Of a stretch of DNA of 33,284 nt, positions 15,847 through 24,827 are shown piece by piece. The stretch is taken from positions 1-33,284 of the forward strand of contig CALJLA010000177.1 of NCBI GenBank assembly GCA_937983055.1. Direction: 5' to 3'. Source of the DNA: an uncultured Pseudomonadota bacterium. GTDB taxonomy: Bacteria; Pseudomonadota; Gammaproteobacteria; Burkholderiales; Eutrophovitaceae. Numbering within the stretch: position 1 is the stretch's first letter; every line of letters begins with the position of its first letter. The notes under the pieces were generated by a model that did not search any database, was not told where the DNA came from, and worked only from the letters and a program-made list of their open reading frames with translations. Both the position numbers and the translations under genes were made by a program.

Positions 15847-16149
15847 ATGGATCTGACACCCAGGGAAAAGGACAAGTTGCTGATTTTTACCGCCGGGCTG
15901 TTGGCGGAGCGGCGAAAAGCGCGCGGGGTCAAGCTCAACTACCCGGAGTCGGTGGCCTTCATCAGCTGCGCGATTCTCGAGGGTGCCCGCGACGGCAAGA
16001 GCGTCTCCGAGCTCATGAGTCTCGGCAGAACCTTGTTGAAACGTGACGACGTCATGGAAGGGGTGCCGGAAATGATTCCCGACATCCAGATCGAGGCTAC
16101 GTTCCCGGATGGAACCAAGCTGGTCACGGTTCATGACCCAATCGTATGA
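15847..16149 (+). CDS. ureA: Urease gamma subunit (first urease)
   Basis: This is the small structural subunit of the conventional nickel urease, which hydrolyses urea to ammonia and carbamate. The 100-residue length is standard. Conserved parts are MDLTPREKDKLLIFTAGLLA, RRKARGVKLNYPESVAFIS, ILEGARDGKSVSELM, and the C-terminal DIQIEATFPDGTKLVTVHDP. CAAGGG precedes the ATG. It begins a ureA-ureB-ureC unit divergent from the isochorismatase-like gene; the promoter must lie in the 106-bp gap 15,741-15,846, where I see no clear consensus. No ureD, E, F or G is attached to this unit. Confidence 0.96.
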   Translation: MDLTPREKDKLLIFTAGLLAERRKARGVKLNYPESVAFISCAILEGARDGKSVSELMSLGRTLLKRDDVMEGVPEMIPDIQIEATFPDGTKLVTVHDPIV

Positions 16150-16177
16150 CGCCATACACGGCAGGGAGAAGGCAAGC

Positions 16178-16482
16178 ATGATTCCAGGCGAAGTCAGAAC
16201 CCAGTCCGGCGACGTTGACCTCAATGCCGGCCGAAAGACCGTCAGCTTGACGGTGGTGAACAGTGGCGATCGGCCAGTGCAGGTCGGCTCGCACTATCAT
16301 TTTTTTGAAGCGAACGAGGCGCTCCAGTTCGAACGCAAGGCGGCCTACGGTTATCGGCTGAACATCCCGGCCGGGACAGCGGTCCGTTTCGAGCCGGGCC
16401 AGAGTCGGCGGGTCGAACTCGTCGAACTGGGCGGCGGGCGCGCCGTGTATGGATTCCTCGGAAAGGTGATGGGTGGCCTGAA

Positions 16483-16486
<4 letters not shown>
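16178..16486 (+). CDS. ureB: Urease beta subunit (first urease)
   Basis: This is the second small structural subunit of the conventional urease; the 102-residue length is standard. The family start MIPGEVRTQSGDVDLNAGRK is followed by VNSGDRPVQVGSHYHFFEAN, LNIPAGTAVRFEPGQSRRVE and the C-terminus GGRAVYGFLGKVMGG. GGGAGAAGG lies 5-13 bases before the ATG at 16,178; the frame upstream of it is not family sequence. The end overlaps ureC by four bases (ATGA), so the pair is translationally coupled. Confidence 0.96.
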
Positions 16487-18189
<1,703 letters not shown>

Positions 18190-18192
18190 GCT

Positions 18193-18237
18193 GGGCTCTC
18201 CCGGGCCTGGGCCGGGGCCGCGGGCCCGGGAGAGCCC
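18193..18237 (+). terminator. 15-bp perfect hairpin between convergent ureC and amiR
   Basis: GGGCTCTCCCGGGCC (18,193-18,207) pairs perfectly with GGCCCGGGAGAGCCC (18,223-18,237) around a 15-base GC-rich loop. It fills almost the whole 57-bp gap between the convergent stops of ureC and amiR. No T-tract is present on either side, so it is a probable bidirectional 3'-end or terminator-like hairpin rather than a textbook intrinsic terminator. Confidence 0.55.
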
Positions 18238-18246
18238 GGCCTTCGC

Positions 18247-18861
18247 TCAGGCCTTGGAGTCCAGGCCTAGCAGTTCGTTGGCGCGGATGACTGCGTCGGC
18301 AATCTCTTCGGCGGTTACGCGCTTGCTCATCGCCTGATCGCGAATCGCCTTGTAGGCTTCTTCCTCGCTGAGCCCGCGGGTGTTCATCAGGATCGCCTTC
18401 GCCTTGTTGACCTTGCGCAGCGCTGCCAAGCGCCTCTCCAGCCGGCCAATATAGTTTTCGCGATCCCTCGCACGTTCGGCCTGATTTACCGCGACAAGTA
18501 TCGAAGTCAGTACACCGAAGGACTTTACTGGCGAAGTGATAACCGCGAAAGCATTGAGCTTGAGGACTGCCTCCACGATCACCGGATTCTCGTAGGCCAC
18601 TACCGGGACGACCGGTGGCGAATCCGCGCGCGACAGCCATGGGAGATCGATCGAAAGTATCTCGGGCTGAATAGAGAAGAACACCAAATCTGTGTCGGGG
18701 GGAAGTTTCTCCAGTGGCGGCCAGAATGCCTTTGCTTGGCAGCCAATACGCTGCAGCTGCGCGAGCAGTTCCTGCCCATCGTGATCCTCTGGGTGAAAAA
18801 CCACCACCTGCAAAGAACGAATCTCGCGCAGCAGCCGGGAGGTGCCTTCTCTGGGAGTCAT
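18247..18861 (-). CDS. amiR: AmiR-like ANTAR-domain transcription antitermination regulator
   Basis: This is a cytoplasmic RNA-binding antiterminator, held inactive by AmiC until an amide binds. The 204-residue product resembles Pseudomonas AmiR along its length. Residues ~1-130 form a receiver-like domain without the phosphorylation site, starting LLREIRSLQVVVFHPEDHDG. A connecting coiled coil follows (ENYIGRLERRLAALRKVNKA). The C-terminal ANTAR domain contains KAKAILMNTRGLSEEEAYKA and AMSKRVTAEEIADAVIRANE. The start at 18,861 has a CGGAG motif upstream; the frame extends further but overlaps amiC. It lies 14 bases after amiC on the same strand. Its expected RNA target, two hexaloop hairpins before a terminator, is seen in the divergent leader at 20,533-20,653. 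Confidence 0.9.
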   Translation of the reverse strand: MTPREGTSRLLREIRSLQVVVFHPEDHDGQELLAQLQRIGCQAKAFWPPLEKLPPDTDLVFFSIQPEILSIDLPWLSRADSPPVVPVVAYENPVIVEAVLKLNAFAVITSPVKSFGVLTSILVAVNQAERARDRENYIGRLERRLAALRKVNKAKAILMNTRGLSEEEAYKAIRDQAMSKRVTAEEIADAVIRANELLGLDSKA

Positions 18862-18875
18862 ATCTGTGTCTCCGT

Positions 18876-20042
18876 TTATGGTTCTTCGGGTGACTTGAGC
18901 TGTGGCTTCGCAGACCAGTCCTGCAGCGTGTGCGACACTAGATAAGGGTCGGGCCGTACCCATCGGTCTGCTTCTTCCAGAATGTCGAACTGACCCTTGG
19001 AGTTGACGCGTCCGATGCGCGGCGTCAGGTAGGTGTGGTGGTTGTGTTCGTCGATTTTCACGCGGCCTTGCGGGGCCGGAAACTCGAGCCCGGGGAGCAC
19101 CTCAAGCAGGGCAGAAACGTTGTCGGTGTTGGTCTGCCGCATTGCGTTCGCCAAGAGGTGTGTCTGGAAGTAAGCGGCTTCCCAGCACATATTGGTGACC
19201 TGGTCGTCTCCGAAACGCGCCTTGAAGTTCTGCACGCAGCGCCGGTTGGTGTCGTTGTCCACACTCTGGAAATAGGGTGCCGAAGTGATGTGGCCCTCGG
19301 CAATGTCGACTCCCATCTGCCGCACTTCCGCCTCGCAAGTAGTTAGGCTCGCAATCGGTGTAGTGGAGGGGTCCAGCTTTACCTGGGCGTATGCGCGATG
19401 CAGCAGCGCAGTGCCGTCGCCAACTACCGTCGAGAACACGAAATCCGGATTGGCGGCCTTTATCTTTTTGGCCACCGTGATGTAGGACTCCCAGGAGGCA
19501 TCCAGCGGAAGATAAATCTCGGCGACGCGCTCGCCGCCATGTTCGACCAAAAGGTCGGTCATGATGCGGTTCGATTCATAAGGATAGACGTACTCTGAGC
19601 CGACCATGAATACGCGTGAGCCGTACTCTCGCATCATGAACTGCGCGAGTTGTACGCTGTTCTGGTTTGGCGCGGCGCCGGTATAAATGACGTTCTTCGA
19701 AAACTCGAAGCCTTCATACAACGTCGGGTAAAGCAGCAGGCCGTTCCAGCGCTCCACGAGGGGGATCACCGCTTTCCGGGTGCTTGACATGTAGCAGCCG
19801 AGGATGATCTTCACCCTGTCTTCGAGGATCAGTTCTGAGGCCAGCGCCGAGTAGGTGCTCGGGCGCGACTGCGGGTCGTAGGAGACCAGCTGCAATTCGC
19901 GACCGTTGATGCCTCCCGCGGCGTTTACCTCGTCGACGGCCAAGAGCGTACCCAACCGTTCCGAGTTTTCGATATTTGAGGTCACACCTGTTTGGGAAAA
20001 CAGCATGCCTACTCGGATGGGTTCGTTGGAAGTCTTGCTCAT
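18876..20042 (-). CDS. amiC: AmiC-like cytoplasmic amide sensor (negative regulator of AmiR)
   Basis: This is a periplasmic-binding-protein fold used in the cytoplasm as a ligand sensor. In Pseudomonas AmiC binds AmiR and releases it when a short-chain amide is bound. The 388-residue product starts MSKTSNEPIRVGMLFSQTGV with no signal peptide, unlike the exported binding protein at 20,702. Matching AmiC features are IILGCYMSSTRKAVIPLVER, LYPTLYEGFEFSKNVIYTG, APNQNSVQLAQFMMREYG, IASLTTCEAEVRQMG and the C-terminus RPDPYLVSHTLQDWSAKP. It is the first gene of a minus-strand amiC-amiR pair, divergent from the transporter operon. In P. aeruginosa these genes lie in the same direction after amiE, so the layout differs. 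The ligand could be an amide, urea or a relative. Confidence 0.9.
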   Translation of the reverse strand: MSKTSNEPIRVGMLFSQTGVTSNIENSERLGTLLAVDEVNAAGGINGRELQLVSYDPQSRPSTYSALASELILEDRVKIILGCYMSSTRKAVIPLVERWNGLLLYPTLYEGFEFSKNVIYTGAAPNQNSVQLAQFMMREYGSRVFMVGSEYVYPYESNRIMTDLLVEHGGERVAEIYLPLDASWESYITVAKKIKAANPDFVFSTVVGDGTALLHRAYAQVKLDPSTTPIASLTTCEAEVRQMGVDIAEGHITSAPYFQSVDNDTNRRCVQNFKARFGDDQVTNMCWEAAYFQTHLLANAMRQTNTDNVSALLEVLPGLEFPAPQGRVKIDEHNHHTYLTPRIGRVNSKGQFDILEEADRWVRPDPYLVSHTLQDWSAKPQLKSPEEP

Positions 20043-20284
20043 TTCTTATTCTCTTGCAGCCAGCCCGGTGAGTTGCTCGAAGGTTCACCGTTCGTACCGG
20101 GTTTACCGAGCGCTGCGCCGGATTGTTCAGTTAACCAAGTCGTGCACCCGCTGACCCGACGGACGTAACTTTCGGTCCAATTGTCGGACAATAATGGCTG
20201 CACGTCTTAACGCTTGAATGTGTTTCGCCTGAGGATTATAAAGACTCTGGGTTACGTGTCCGCGGTCGCTTAAGCAGCGTGCTT

Positions 20285-20301
20285 CGCACCATGCTTGTGC
20301 G
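20285..20301 (+). promoter_or_regulatory. NtrC-like upstream activator site
   Basis: CGCACCATGCTTGTGCG contains GCAC-N7-GTGC, the spacing of NtrC (NRI) half-sites (consensus GCACC-N5-GGTGC); the left half GCACCA is perfect and the right half is off by one base. It lies about 200 bases upstream of the sigma-54-type promoter, within normal enhancer distance. Only one such dyad is visible. Confidence 0.45.
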
Positions 20302-20497
20302 ATTAGTGAAGCGCGGGGGCATTGATGGTGCGCTGCCGCAGGCTCGGCAAAACCTGGTGAGCTGCGGTTAGGGCGTGCATGGCGCAAAGCGAAGCACTGC
20401 AATCGCTGCGTGCAGGTTGTCTGCCGGCTTTTGATTCAGCGACTTAAGTGTTGTTGGGATCCCGGCCCGAATAAAAGTACAAAAAACAAACACACCG

Positions 20498-20512
20498 TGG
20501 TATTGATTTTGC
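20498..20512 (+). promoter_or_regulatory. Sigma-54 (RpoN) type -24/-12 promoter
   Basis: TGGTATTGATTTTGC fits the RpoN consensus TGGCAC-N5-TTGC, with the invariant GG and GC separated by exactly ten bases. A start about 12 bases downstream (near 20,524) would put both hexaloop hairpins and the terminator into the leader RNA of the transporter operon. Its position immediately before the leader strengthens the assignment. Confidence 0.65.
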
Positions 20513-20532
20513 GGTACAGCACGAAATTGTGA

Positions 20533-20600
20533 TGGAAACGCAGGGACGCGTTTCTTTGTACTAAAGCACATTCGCTGCTGCGACAACGGCGTCGCAGCGG
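20533..20600 (+). promoter_or_regulatory. ANTAR-target leader RNA: tandem hexaloop hairpins
   Basis: Hairpin P1 pairs GAAACGC (20,535-20,541) with GCGTTTC (20,548-20,554) around the six-base loop AGGGAC. Hairpin P2 pairs GCTGCGAC (20,577-20,584) with GTCGCAGC (20,591-20,598) around the six-base loop AACGGC, and can be extended by a U-G and a C-G pair. Both loops have A at position 1 and G at position 4 and both are closed by a C-G pair, exactly the two-hairpin signal known for ANTAR antiterminators (AmiR, NasR, EutV). A 22-base linker separates the stems, and the terminator follows 15-17 bases later. AmiR encoded next door is the obvious ligand. Confidence 0.85.
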
Positions 20601-20615
20601 ATAGAGGCAAGGAAG

Positions 20616-20653
20616 CCCACGGAACGGCCAAGGACGTTCTGTGGGTTTTTTTT
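20616..20653 (+). terminator. Leader intrinsic terminator, the antitermination target
   Basis: CCCACGGAACG (20,616-20,626) pairs with CGTTCTGTGGG (20,635-20,645), 11 bp including one G-U, with an eight-base loop and eight Ts (20,646-20,653). It lies 48 bases upstream of the transporter binding-protein ATG, so by default it would stop transcription before the operon. Placed directly behind two ANTAR-type hairpins it is best read as a conditional terminator. Confidence 0.92.
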
Positions 20654-20701
20654 GTGGTGCGCCGCAGCTGCGGTGAGTCGTTTAGACGGGAGAGGATCCA
20701 A

Positions 20702-21892
20702 ATGAGCAAAATCAATAGACGTGATTTTCTTAAGGCGGGGGCGGTAACTGCGGCGGCGGGAGTATTGCCGGCACCGTTTATCTGGCCGAAGGGTGCGCAG
20801 GCGGCTAATACAGTCAAGGTTGGCATCCTGCACTCATTGACCGGAACGATCGCCATTGCAGAGAAATCGGTGGTCGACGCGGAGCTGCTGGCGATTGAGG
20901 AAATCAATGCCGCCGGCGGCGTGATGGGTCAGAAGATCCAAGCGGTGATCGAAGACGGCGCCAGCGACTGGCCGACGTTTGCGGAGAAGGCGCGCAAGCT
21001 TCTTGACCGCGATAAAGTCGCGTCGGTCATGGGCTGCTACACATCGGCCTCGAGAAAGGCGGTGCTTCCTGTGTTCGAGAAGTCCAAGGGGCTTCTCTAC
21101 TACCCGACGTACTACGAAGGCCTGGAGATGTCTCCCAACATCATGTACACGGCGCAGGAGGCCACGCAATCGGTCATCGCGGCGATGGAGTGGCTGCACA
21201 AGAATCGAGGGAAGAGCTTTTACATGATCGGCTCTGACTATATCTGGCCGCGTACAACGATCAAGATTGCGAAGGCGACTCTGCAGCGCCTCGGCGGAAA
21301 AGTGTCAGGCGAAGACTACTACCCGCTCGGTCACATCGAGTTCTCCTCCGCCATAAATAAGATTAAGGCCGCGAAGCCGGACGTAATCCTGAACTGCGTC
21401 GTGGGCGGCTCGAACGTTGCGTTCTTCAAGCAGTTAACTGCTGCCGGCATCACCGGGAAGAATCAGACCGTGCTTTCGCTCGCAGTATCGGAGGAAGAGG
21501 TTTCTGGAATCGGTGCTGACAATACAGTAGACACCCTGACTTGCATGGGGTACTTCCAGAGCCTCAAGAATCCGGCCAATGACCGATTCGTGAAGGCATT
21601 CAAAGCGAAATACGGGGCCAACCGTGTCGTCGGAGATACCCTCGAGTGCGGCTACAACTCCGTCTATCTTTGGAAGCTTGCGGCGGAAAAGGCGAAAAGC
21701 TTTGACGTCGAAAAGGTGGTGGCCGCTTCATCGAACCTCGAAATTGACGCTCCGGAAGGCAAGGTCAAGTTCCACCAATCCAATCACCATTTGTGGAAGC
21801 ACGCGAGAATTGGGCGCTTTCGGAAGGACGGCCAGGTCGACATGCTGTTCGAATCGCCGCTCATCGAGCCCAATCCGTTCCCGAAACTCTGA
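20702..21892 (+). CDS. urtA: Urea/short-chain amide ABC transporter substrate-binding protein (UrtA/FmdD-like)
   Basis: This is the periplasmic receptor that delivers urea or small amides to the permeases. The 396-residue product begins with a Tat-type signal (NRRDFLKAGAVTAAAGVLPA, residues 5-24), so it is exported folded. The mature part has the UrtA/FmdD/AmiC family pattern: VKVGILHSLTGTIAIAEKSV, VMGCYTSASRKAVLPVFEKS, LLYYPTYYEGLEMSPNIMYT, MIGSDYIWPRTTIKI, YYPLGHIEFSSAINKIKAAK and VKFHQSNHHLWKHARIGRF. It is homologous to the divergent AmiC, but AmiC lacks a signal. GGGAGAGG precedes the ATG. It is the first gene of the antitermination-controlled operon. Urea versus formamide or acetamide cannot be decided from sequence. 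Confidence 0.92.
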   Translation: MSKINRRDFLKAGAVTAAAGVLPAPFIWPKGAQAANTVKVGILHSLTGTIAIAEKSVVDAELLAIEEINAAGGVMGQKIQAVIEDGASDWPTFAEKARKLLDRDKVASVMGCYTSASRKAVLPVFEKSKGLLYYPTYYEGLEMSPNIMYTAQEATQSVIAAMEWLHKNRGKSFYMIGSDYIWPRTTIKIAKATLQRLGGKVSGEDYYPLGHIEFSSAINKIKAAKPDVILNCVVGGSNVAFFKQLTAAGITGKNQTVLSLAVSEEEVSGIGADNTVDTLTCMGYFQSLKNPANDRFVKAFKAKYGANRVVGDTLECGYNSVYLWKLAAEKAKSFDVEKVVAASSNLEIDAPEGKVKFHQSNHHLWKHARIGRFRKDGQVDMLFESPLIEPNPFPKL

Positions 21893-21912
21893 TCTAGCAA
21901 GAGAAGACAAGC

Positions 21913-21946
21913 GCGGGCGCAGTCCGTACTTCCGGGTTGCGCCCGC
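21913..21946 (+). repeat. Intercistronic hairpin after the binding-protein gene
   Basis: GCGGGCGCA (21,913-21,921) pairs with TGCGCCCGC (21,938-21,946), a perfect 9-bp stem with a 16-base loop, in the 105-bp gap before the first permease. It has no T-tract. Such hairpins often protect the abundant binding-protein part of a transporter mRNA. Confidence 0.5.
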
Positions 21947-21997
21947 AACGACGATGCGCATTGCCAAGGCAGTGCAATGCAGGGAGGCTGACGTCGG

Positions 21998-22900
21998 ATG
22001 AACATCGACATGCTCGCCATGCAGGCGTTCACAGGGCTGAGCATATTTACAATTCTTATGTTAATGGCGCTCGGGCTCGCGATTGTGTTCGGGCTCATGG
22101 GCGTTATCAACATGGCCCACGGTGAGCTGATGGCAATGGGAGCTTACTGCAGCTATGCCACGGCCCTTTTCTTCGAACGCTTTCTACCGGGGCTGATGGA
22201 CAGCTATGTGTTCGTGGGCATCGTTGTGGCGTTTGTGGTGACCAGTTTATTCGGGTATCTCCTGGAACGCGGCCTGATACGGTTCCTTTACCAACGTCCC
22301 TTGGACACGCTGTTGGCCACTTGGGGCGTCAGTCTGATTCTCCAGCAGTGTTACCGACAGTTCATTAACCCTCGCGAAGTAGAAGTGCCCACGGTTTCAT
22401 GGCTCCAAGGTGCCTGGCAGGCAACCGAAGGGATTTCCTTGCCCCTATCGAGGATATTCATAATCTGTCTTGCGTTGGTGACGGCAATACTCGTCTACCT
22501 CTTGTTGTTCAAGACCAGGACGGGACTTCGCATTCGTGCGGTCACCCAGAATCGCTCAATGGCTGGCGCCACGGGAATTAATACCGAACGAGTTGACGCT
22601 CTGACCTTTGCTTTGGGGTGTGGGCTCGCAGGCATTGCGGGTAGCTCGTTTACGATGCTGGCCTCGACCGGACCTACGACCGGGCAACAGTACATCGTGG
22701 ACACGTTCATTGTGGTCGTGTTTGGCGGTGTAGAGAGTCTTCTCGGCACGATTGCATCCGCATTCATCATTGGTCAGATGCAGTCATGGTTTGAGTACTT
22801 CATGAGTGGATCGATGGCGCGAGCCAGCATCCTCCTTCTTGTGATAGCCGTCATTTACTTCCGGCCAAACGGATTGTTCACGACTAAGGTGAGACGATGA
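21998..22900 (+). CDS. urtB: Urea/amide ABC transporter permease UrtB/FmdE-like (LivH family)
   Basis: This is an inner-membrane permease of the branched-chain amino acid/urea class. The 300-residue product has about eight hydrophobic helices, starting LSIFTILMLMALGLAIVFGL. Family signatures are GLMGVINMAHGELMAMGAY, FLYQRPLDTLLATWGVSLIL, and TQNRSMAGATGINTERVDAL, which is the ATPase-contact loop equivalent. The C-terminal FGGVESLLGTIASAFIIGQM and ASILLLVIAVIYFRPNGLF are typical of UrtB. Full-length for the LivH class but without the extra N-terminal periplasmic domain of some UrtB proteins. Its stop overlaps the next permease start by four bases (ATGA). Confidence 0.92.
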   Translation: MNIDMLAMQAFTGLSIFTILMLMALGLAIVFGLMGVINMAHGELMAMGAYCSYATALFFERFLPGLMDSYVFVGIVVAFVVTSLFGYLLERGLIRFLYQRPLDTLLATWGVSLILQQCYRQFINPREVEVPTVSWLQGAWQATEGISLPLSRIFIICLALVTAILVYLLLFKTRTGLRIRAVTQNRSMAGATGINTERVDALTFALGCGLAGIAGSSFTMLASTGPTTGQQYIVDTFIVVVFGGVESLLGTIASAFIIGQMQSWFEYFMSGSMARASILLLVIAVIYFRPNGLFTTKVRR

Positions 22901-24069
22901 CGGCGACAGATTATGTTCGTGGCAAGACGGCGCCGGAGAAGCCTGCGATCGGTCGATTCAGTTCCGTCTTGAAGGAAACGACGGGTTTCATAGTGCTCGC
23001 GCTGTTGCTTCTGATCGCGGCCCCACTGTTGTTAGATATCTTCCGGCTGGGGCTTGCTGCCAAGTATCTCTCCTTGGCCTTTTGCGCGGTAGGCATAGTG
23101 CTTGTCTGGGGCTACGGTGGGATCCTCAGTCTCGGCCAAGGGGTTTTCTTTGGCATGGGCAGTTACATGATCGCAATGTTCCTCAAACTCGAGGCGACAC
23201 AAAGCGCTAGCTCGGCGCAAGCCCTGTCCGAATTCTTCGGATCGAACCTACCAGATTTTATGGTTTGGAATAGTGTTGAGGAGCTTCCATGGTGGTGGGA
23301 ACCATTTCATCACGTCTGGTTTACGTTGCCAGCAATCGTGCTAGTACCTCCAGTGATTGCTTTTGTCTTCGCTTACCTGGTATTCCGACGGCGCGTTGGG
23401 GGTGTGTACTTTGCGATCGTTACGCTTTCGCTCTCCGCGATCATGTCTATCGTCATCATAGGTCAGCAGGGTGTGACCGGCGGCGTGAACGGAATCACTG
23501 ATTTCCGAACCTTTATGGGCATCGACCTAAACGAAGACAAGGTGAAGGTCGCGATGTACCTAGCTACGGCGGTGCTGCTTCTGCTTTGCGTGTTCATAGG
23601 TCGTTTCATTGCGCTTAGTCGCCTTGGCAAGATATTGGTCGCTATTCGAGACCGAGAGGATCGCGTGCGCTTCTCGGGCTACGACACGGCTCTGTTTAAG
23701 GCGTTTGTGTTTGCGGTCGCCGCGACCTTCTCTTCAATCGGCGGTGCTCTGTATAGCATTCAAACTGGCCTGGCCTCGCCGTCGCTAGTAGGTATCGTGC
23801 CGTCGATAGAGATGGTCATTTATGCAGCGGTGGGTGGAAGGCTGTCCGTAATTGGGGCTGTTTACGGGACGTTTATTGTCGGCGCCGCAAAGACATTCTT
23901 CTCTGAGAACTTTGTTGAGTATTGGATGTATTTTATCGGGGGGCTTTTTGTCGTAATTGTCATGTTCCTGCCACATGGGCTTGCCGGCCTGTTCGACCGC
24001 GCGCGCGAGGTAATGCGCATGCGTAGGTCTGTTGCTACGCTTAACCCTGCGACGGACAAGGAATCCTAA
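22897..24069 (+). CDS. urtC: Urea/amide ABC transporter permease UrtC/FmdF-like (LivM family)
   Basis: This is the second inner-membrane permease. The 390-residue product has a charged N-terminus, then membrane segments beginning FIVLALLLLIAAPLLLDIFR. The UrtC-typical block is AVGIVLVWGYGGILSLGQGV, FFGMGSYMIAMFLKLE. Further signatures are ITLSL-like TLSLSAIMSIVIIGQQGVTG, AIRDREDRVRFSGYDTALFK (cytoplasmic loop contacting the ATPase) and YAAVGGRLSVIGAVYGTFIV. A loop of roughly 50 residues (EFFGSNLPDFMVWNSVEELP onward) between early helices is also seen in UrtC proteins. It overlaps the upstream permease by 4 bp and the ATPase start lies 2 bases after its stop, indicating tight coupling. Confidence 0.92.
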   Translation: MTATDYVRGKTAPEKPAIGRFSSVLKETTGFIVLALLLLIAAPLLLDIFRLGLAAKYLSLAFCAVGIVLVWGYGGILSLGQGVFFGMGSYMIAMFLKLEATQSASSAQALSEFFGSNLPDFMVWNSVEELPWWWEPFHHVWFTLPAIVLVPPVIAFVFAYLVFRRRVGGVYFAIVTLSLSAIMSIVIIGQQGVTGGVNGITDFRTFMGIDLNEDKVKVAMYLATAVLLLLCVFIGRFIALSRLGKILVAIRDREDRVRFSGYDTALFKAFVFAVAATFSSIGGALYSIQTGLASPSLVGIVPSIEMVIYAAVGGRLSVIGAVYGTFIVGAAKTFFSENFVEYWMYFIGGLFVVIVMFLPHGLAGLFDRAREVMRMRRSVATLNPATDKES

Positions 24070-24071
24070 AG

Positions 24072-24809
24072 ATGAGCCAGGTCATCTTGGAGGTGGACAA
24101 CCTCAGCGTGTCATTCGATGGCTTTAAGGCGGTAGATGAATTGAGCCTCTCCGTCGAGCAGGATGAGCTTCGCTGCGTAATAGGACCAAACGGAGCAGGG
24201 AAGACGACACTTCTGGACATCATTTGTGGAAAGACAAAACCGACAGCGGGCGCCATCCGGTTTCGACGTCGGGAACTGGGTGGAATGCTCGAATACCAGA
24301 TCACTCGCATGGGAATCGGCAGGAAATTTCAGAACCCTACTGTATACGAGGATCTGACGGTGCTGGAGAACCTGGAAATCTCCTATCCGAAGAGGCGGGG
24401 GATTGTCGGTTCCCTATTCTTTAGACGTGACCAGGAGCTTATGGAGAAGATTGATGCTGTGGCGCGCGCAATCTTTCTCGATACTGGGCTGCATAGCAAG
24501 GCCGGTCTCTTGAGCCATGGTCAGAAGCAGTGGCTGGAGATCGGCATGCTGCTAATGCAAGACCCCGTTCTTCTGTTGCTTGACGAGCCGGTTGCGGGAA
24601 TGAGTCCGAAGGAGCGTGAGCAAACCGCGGAGCTGCTCAAGCAAATTTCGAGGGGGCGTTCGATCGTAGTGATCGAGCATGACATGGCTTTCGTCAGGTT
24701 GATTGCACACAAGGTTACCGTGCTTCACCAGGGCAAATTGCTTGCCGAGGGAAGTATGGAGGATGTGCAAAACGATGAGCGGGTTCAGGATGTCTACCTT
24801 GGCCATTAA
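24072..24809 (+). CDS. urtD: Urea/amide ABC transporter ATP-binding protein UrtD-like
   Basis: This is one of the two cytoplasmic ATPases powering the importer. In the 245-residue product Walker A is GPNGAGKT (residues 39-46), the Q-loop region is GIGRKFQNPTVYE (81-93), the signature is LSHGQKQWLEIG (147-158), and Walker B is LLLLDEP (167-173). The H-loop His is in IVVIEHDM. The LSHGQKQWLEIGMLLMQDP form, with His instead of the second Gly of LSGGQ, is typical of UrtD. The gene starts two bases after the preceding permease stop. Confidence 0.94.
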   Translation: MSQVILEVDNLSVSFDGFKAVDELSLSVEQDELRCVIGPNGAGKTTLLDIICGKTKPTAGAIRFRRRELGGMLEYQITRMGIGRKFQNPTVYEDLTVLENLEISYPKRRGIVGSLFFRRDQELMEKIDAVARAIFLDTGLHSKAGLLSHGQKQWLEIGMLLMQDPVLLLLDEPVAGMSPKEREQTAELLKQISRGRSIVVIEHDMAFVRLIAHKVTVLHQGKLLAEGSMEDVQNDERVQDVYLGH

Positions 24810-24827
24810 GTACGGAGGAGCCAGACA

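Larger units (their letters stand above)
20043..20701. other. 659-bp control region between amiC and the urea/amide transporter operon
   Basis: No convincing gene lies here. It holds, from left to right: the amiC start region; an ATTGTCGGACAAT dyad (20,180-20,192); an NtrC-like dyad (20,285-20,301); a sigma-54-type promoter (20,498-20,512); two hexaloop hairpins (20,533-20,600); an intrinsic terminator (20,616-20,653); and the ribosome-binding site (GGGAGAGG) of the binding-protein gene. The frames that cross it are low-complexity shadows. The separate elements are listed on their own lines. Confidence 0.8.

Noticed and set aside
20180..20192. ATTGTCGGACAAT dyad as an operator
   Set aside because: The symmetry is real (5-bp arms) but short, and no known regulator fits; kept only as a note.
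20277..20291. Possible minus-strand sigma-54 promoter for amiC (TGGTGCGAAGCACGC)
   Set aside because: The GG-N10-GC spacing fits, but the -12 part is ACGC rather than TTGC, and it would leave a leader of over 200 bases.
20127..20402. 91-codon minus-strand frame upstream of amiC
   Set aside because: Composition is that of random sequence, there is no ribosome-binding site or family pattern, and it overlaps the control region.
20368..20907. 179-codon minus-strand frame across the leader and the start of the binding-protein gene
   Set aside because: It is antisense to the signal peptide region and the hairpins, with no recognisable domain.
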